From positions 1-6,951 of the forward strand of contig CAMPGU010000223.1 of assembly GCA_946885645.1 (NCBI GenBank): a stretch of 6,951 nucleotides of DNA, given 5' to 3'. The DNA is from an uncultured Haloferula sp. (lineage in GTDB: Bacteria > Verrucomicrobiota > Verrucomicrobiae > Verrucomicrobiales > Akkermansiaceae). The notes below the pieces were generated by a model that worked only from the letters and a program-made list of their open reading frames with translations, made no database searches and had not been told where the DNA came from. A program made the translations under genes and the position numbers. Below, one piece after another: positions 5,660-6,951 of this stretch; the stretch's first letter is position 1; each line of letters begins with the position of its first letter.

Positions 5660-6736
5660 ATGTCGAACGACCCTTCCAGCCCGCTTCCAGGCAGCAATCT
5701 TTTCACGGAATACCAGATCCAGAAGCTCCGGAACCACCCGAAGCGCATCGTTTTCACCGAGGGCGAGGATCTCCGGGTGTTGCGGGCCGCCCAGCGGCTG
5801 GTGGACGCCGAGGCCGCCGTGCCGGTCCTGCTGGGCAATCGCGAGGCGATCCGCGGCCTGGCGAAGGAAAACGGCGTGAGCCTGAAATTCATCAACGTCA
5901 TCGAGCCCGCGAAAGCCTCGGACTTCGGGCTTTTCTGCCAGCGTTTCGCGAAAGTGGAGCGCTACCGGAAGCTGAGCGCCGCGGACCCGGGAGACGTGAT
6001 CGCCCGGCCGCATTACTTCGGCGCGATGATGGTCCAGTACGGTCACGCGGATGCTCTGGTGGGCGGGAACAAGACCCTGCCGGCCTCGCTTTTCCGGGCG
6101 CTGCTGCACACCATCCCGCCCCTGCCCGGGGTGCCGAAGATGTTCGGCATGATGGTGCTGGTGGCACCGCATCTTCAGCACTTCGGCTCGGATGGCATCC
6201 TCTTCCTGGCGGATTGCGGGCTGATCCCGCAGCCGAGCGTCGATCAGCTCGCCTCCATCGCGATCGAAACCGGCAAGCTGGCGAAGCATTTCCTCGGCCG
6301 CGAGCCGCGGATCGCGATGCTCAGCCACTCGACCAAGGGCTCCGCGGGCACGGAAGAGGCCCGGAAAATGACCGCCGCCACCGCGCTGGCCGTGGACAAG
6401 GCCCGGGAGGCGTATCTCGATTTCAAGATCATCGGCGAAGTGCAGGCGGACGTGGCGCTGGACCCGACCGCCGCCGAGATCAAGCTGCCGGATGCGGACC
6501 GCCGCGGTCCCGCCGACGTGCTGGTCTTCCCGAATCTCGACGCCGCGCACATCTCGCTCAAGCTGCTCCAGCACTGCGCCGGAGCGATCAACTACGGCCA
6601 GATCCTCGCCGGTCTGGCCCGTCCCTGCGCGCAGGTGCCGCGGACGGCCTCCGAGGAGACGATCTTCGGCACCGCCGCGGCGGTCGCGGTGGAGGCGATC
6701 AAGTACCACCAGCTTTATCCGGAAGGAGAAGTGTAA
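5660..6736 (+). CDS. pta: Phosphate acetyltransferase-family (Pta/Ptb) acyltransferase, divergent
   Basis: A 358-residue member of the PTA_PTB family, which interconverts acyl-CoA plus phosphate and acyl phosphate plus CoA (acetyl-CoA/acetyl phosphate for Pta). Family signatures present are RIVFTEGEDLRVLRAAQ (29-45), ADALVGG (130-136), DCGLIPQPSVDQLA (185-198), PRIAMLSHSTKGSAG (216-230), GEVQADVALDP (259-269) and ADVLVFPNLDA (285-295). Several normally invariant motifs are altered: VGGNKTL in place of the usual VSGAxxTT, DAAHISLK in place of DAGNIxYK, and VPRTASEETI (326-335) in place of LSRGxxxDDI. R328 is retained, but P327 and T334 stand where Ser309 and Asp316 of Methanosarcina thermophila Pta would align. 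The protein is single-domain, lacking the N-terminal P-loop/DRTGG domains of E. coli Pta. No acetate kinase gene is adjacent within the window. I am sure of the family, less sure that the substrate is acetyl-CoA. Confidence 0.82.
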   Translation: MSNDPSSPLPGSNLFTEYQIQKLRNHPKRIVFTEGEDLRVLRAAQRLVDAEAAVPVLLGNREAIRGLAKENGVSLKFINVIEPAKASDFGLFCQRFAKVERYRKLSAADPGDVIARPHYFGAMMVQYGHADALVGGNKTLPASLFRALLHTIPPLPGVPKMFGMMVLVAPHLQHFGSDGILFLADCGLIPQPSVDQLASIAIETGKLAKHFLGREPRIAMLSHSTKGSAGTEEARKMTAATALAVDKAREAYLDFKIIGEVQADVALDPTAAEIKLPDADRRGPADVLVFPNLDAAHISLKLLQHCAGAINYGQILAGLARPCAQVPRTASEETIFGTAAAVAVEAIKYHQLYPEGEV

Positions 6737-6746
6737 GAGGTAAGGC

Positions 6747-6767
6747 GGCGGGAAGTTACTCCCCGCC
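6747..6767 (+). terminator. Possible terminator hairpin after the phosphate acyltransferase gene
   Basis: GGCGGG (6747-6752) pairs with CCCGCC (6762-6767) around a 9-base loop, starting 10 bases after the TAA. There is no T-run after the stem, so it is not a classical intrinsic terminator; it may stabilise the 3' end or belong to the palindrome cluster that follows. Confidence 0.35.
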
Positions 6768-6908
6768 CGGAGGCGTGCCGGAAGACGGCTCTTCCACTCC
6801 CCGCCCCGGAGGGGCATCGGAGATTAGCCGGTGGCGAAAGCCACCGGTCAGGGGCGCCAGACCCGGCGCGTCCCGGAGGGCCGCCGGAGACGGAGCACCG
6901 GCCGGTGC
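6766..6908. repeat. Palindrome-rich repeat cluster with three degenerate copies of a CCCGGAGG core
   Basis: The core CCCGGAGG occurs at 6766-6773, 6805-6812 and 6872-6879, each time followed after a few bases by CGGAGA or CCGGAAGA. The second and third copies (6804-6823 and 6871-6890) match at 16 of 20 positions. Each copy is followed by, or overlaps, a palindrome: GGAAGA/TCTTCC with loop CGGC at 6780-6795; CCGGTGGC/GCCACCGG with loop GAAA at 6828-6847 (8 bp, GNRA-type loop); and the perfect 14-base palindrome GCACCGGCCGGTGC at 6895-6908. Smaller stems are GCCCC-GGA-GGGGC (6803-6815) and GCGCC/GGCGC (6854-6858 with 6865-6869). This repeat-plus-hairpin organisation is like REP/BIME intergenic elements. 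I see no ORF with coding character in it, and it may continue past the window. Confidence 0.6.
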
Positions 6909-6951
6909 CAATGGCCCCAACGGACCCGGGGAAACGTCTGCACCCTGTCCT
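6909..6951. other. Non-coding right edge, nothing assigned
   Basis: The last 43 bases hold GGCCCC and CCCGGGG stretches that might form a further hairpin with each other, but no gene start or clear signal. The window ends inside this sequence. Confidence 0.3.

Noticed and set aside
4680..5879. A 399-codon plus-strand open frame opposite the PHP and kinase genes
   Set aside because: No family character, and it overlaps the start of the phosphate acyltransferase gene in another frame.
5099..6817. A 572-codon minus-strand open frame across the phosphate acyltransferase gene and part of the PHP gene
   Set aside because: Low-complexity Arg/Gly/His composition and no recognisable fold; it shadows two well-supported genes.
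6766..6908. CRISPR array
   Set aside because: The repeats are degenerate, unevenly spaced (39 and 67 bases), and the intervening sequence is itself palindromic; no cas gene is present.

Overview
This is a high-GC, gene-dense bacterial window of about 7 kb. It holds eight coding regions, one of them cut by the left edge, and no RNA gene, transposase or CRISPR array that I can see. The gene content fits a Gram-negative member of the PVC group, most likely Verrucomicrobia of the Luteolibacter/Verrucomicrobiaceae kind: a short DciA/DUF721 protein, a coproheme-decarboxylase-type HemQ, a divergent phosphate acyltransferase, almost no Shine-Dalgarno sequences, and a cluster of GC-rich intergenic palindromes. 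That placement is inferred from general resemblance; no marker gene is present to prove it.

Layout from left to right. (1) The 3' end of an acyl-CoA dehydrogenase gene (+), whose last 28 bases overlap the convergent end of the next gene. (2) A compact minus-strand operon, read right to left: single-cluster ferredoxin, DUF721/DciA-like protein, then a HAD-hydrolase/Nudix fusion, with gaps of 11 and 17 bases. (3) A 135-base divergent intergenic region with a strong hairpin. (4) A plus-strand pair: an unrecognised single-pass membrane protein with a long disordered acidic N-terminus, followed 2 bases later by HemQ. (5) A minus-strand pair, PHP-family histidinol-phosphatase then a P-loop kinase-like ATPase, ending 20 bases from the HemQ stop. 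(6) An 83-base divergent region. (7) A Pta/Ptb-family phosphate acyltransferase (+). (8) About 215 bases of non-coding, palindrome-rich sequence up to the window end, with three degenerate copies of one repeat core.

Most genes are housekeeping or central metabolism (fatty-acid oxidation, electron transfer, replication helicase loading, nucleotide sanitation or phosphatase, haem synthesis, histidine synthesis, acetyl-CoA/acetyl-phosphate interconversion), and I see no defence or mobile system. The parts most worth a second look are the phosphate acyltransferase, which lacks residues normally considered catalytic; the HAD-Nudix fusion with an altered motif I; the unknown membrane protein tightly coupled to HemQ; and the palindromic repeat cluster at the right end.
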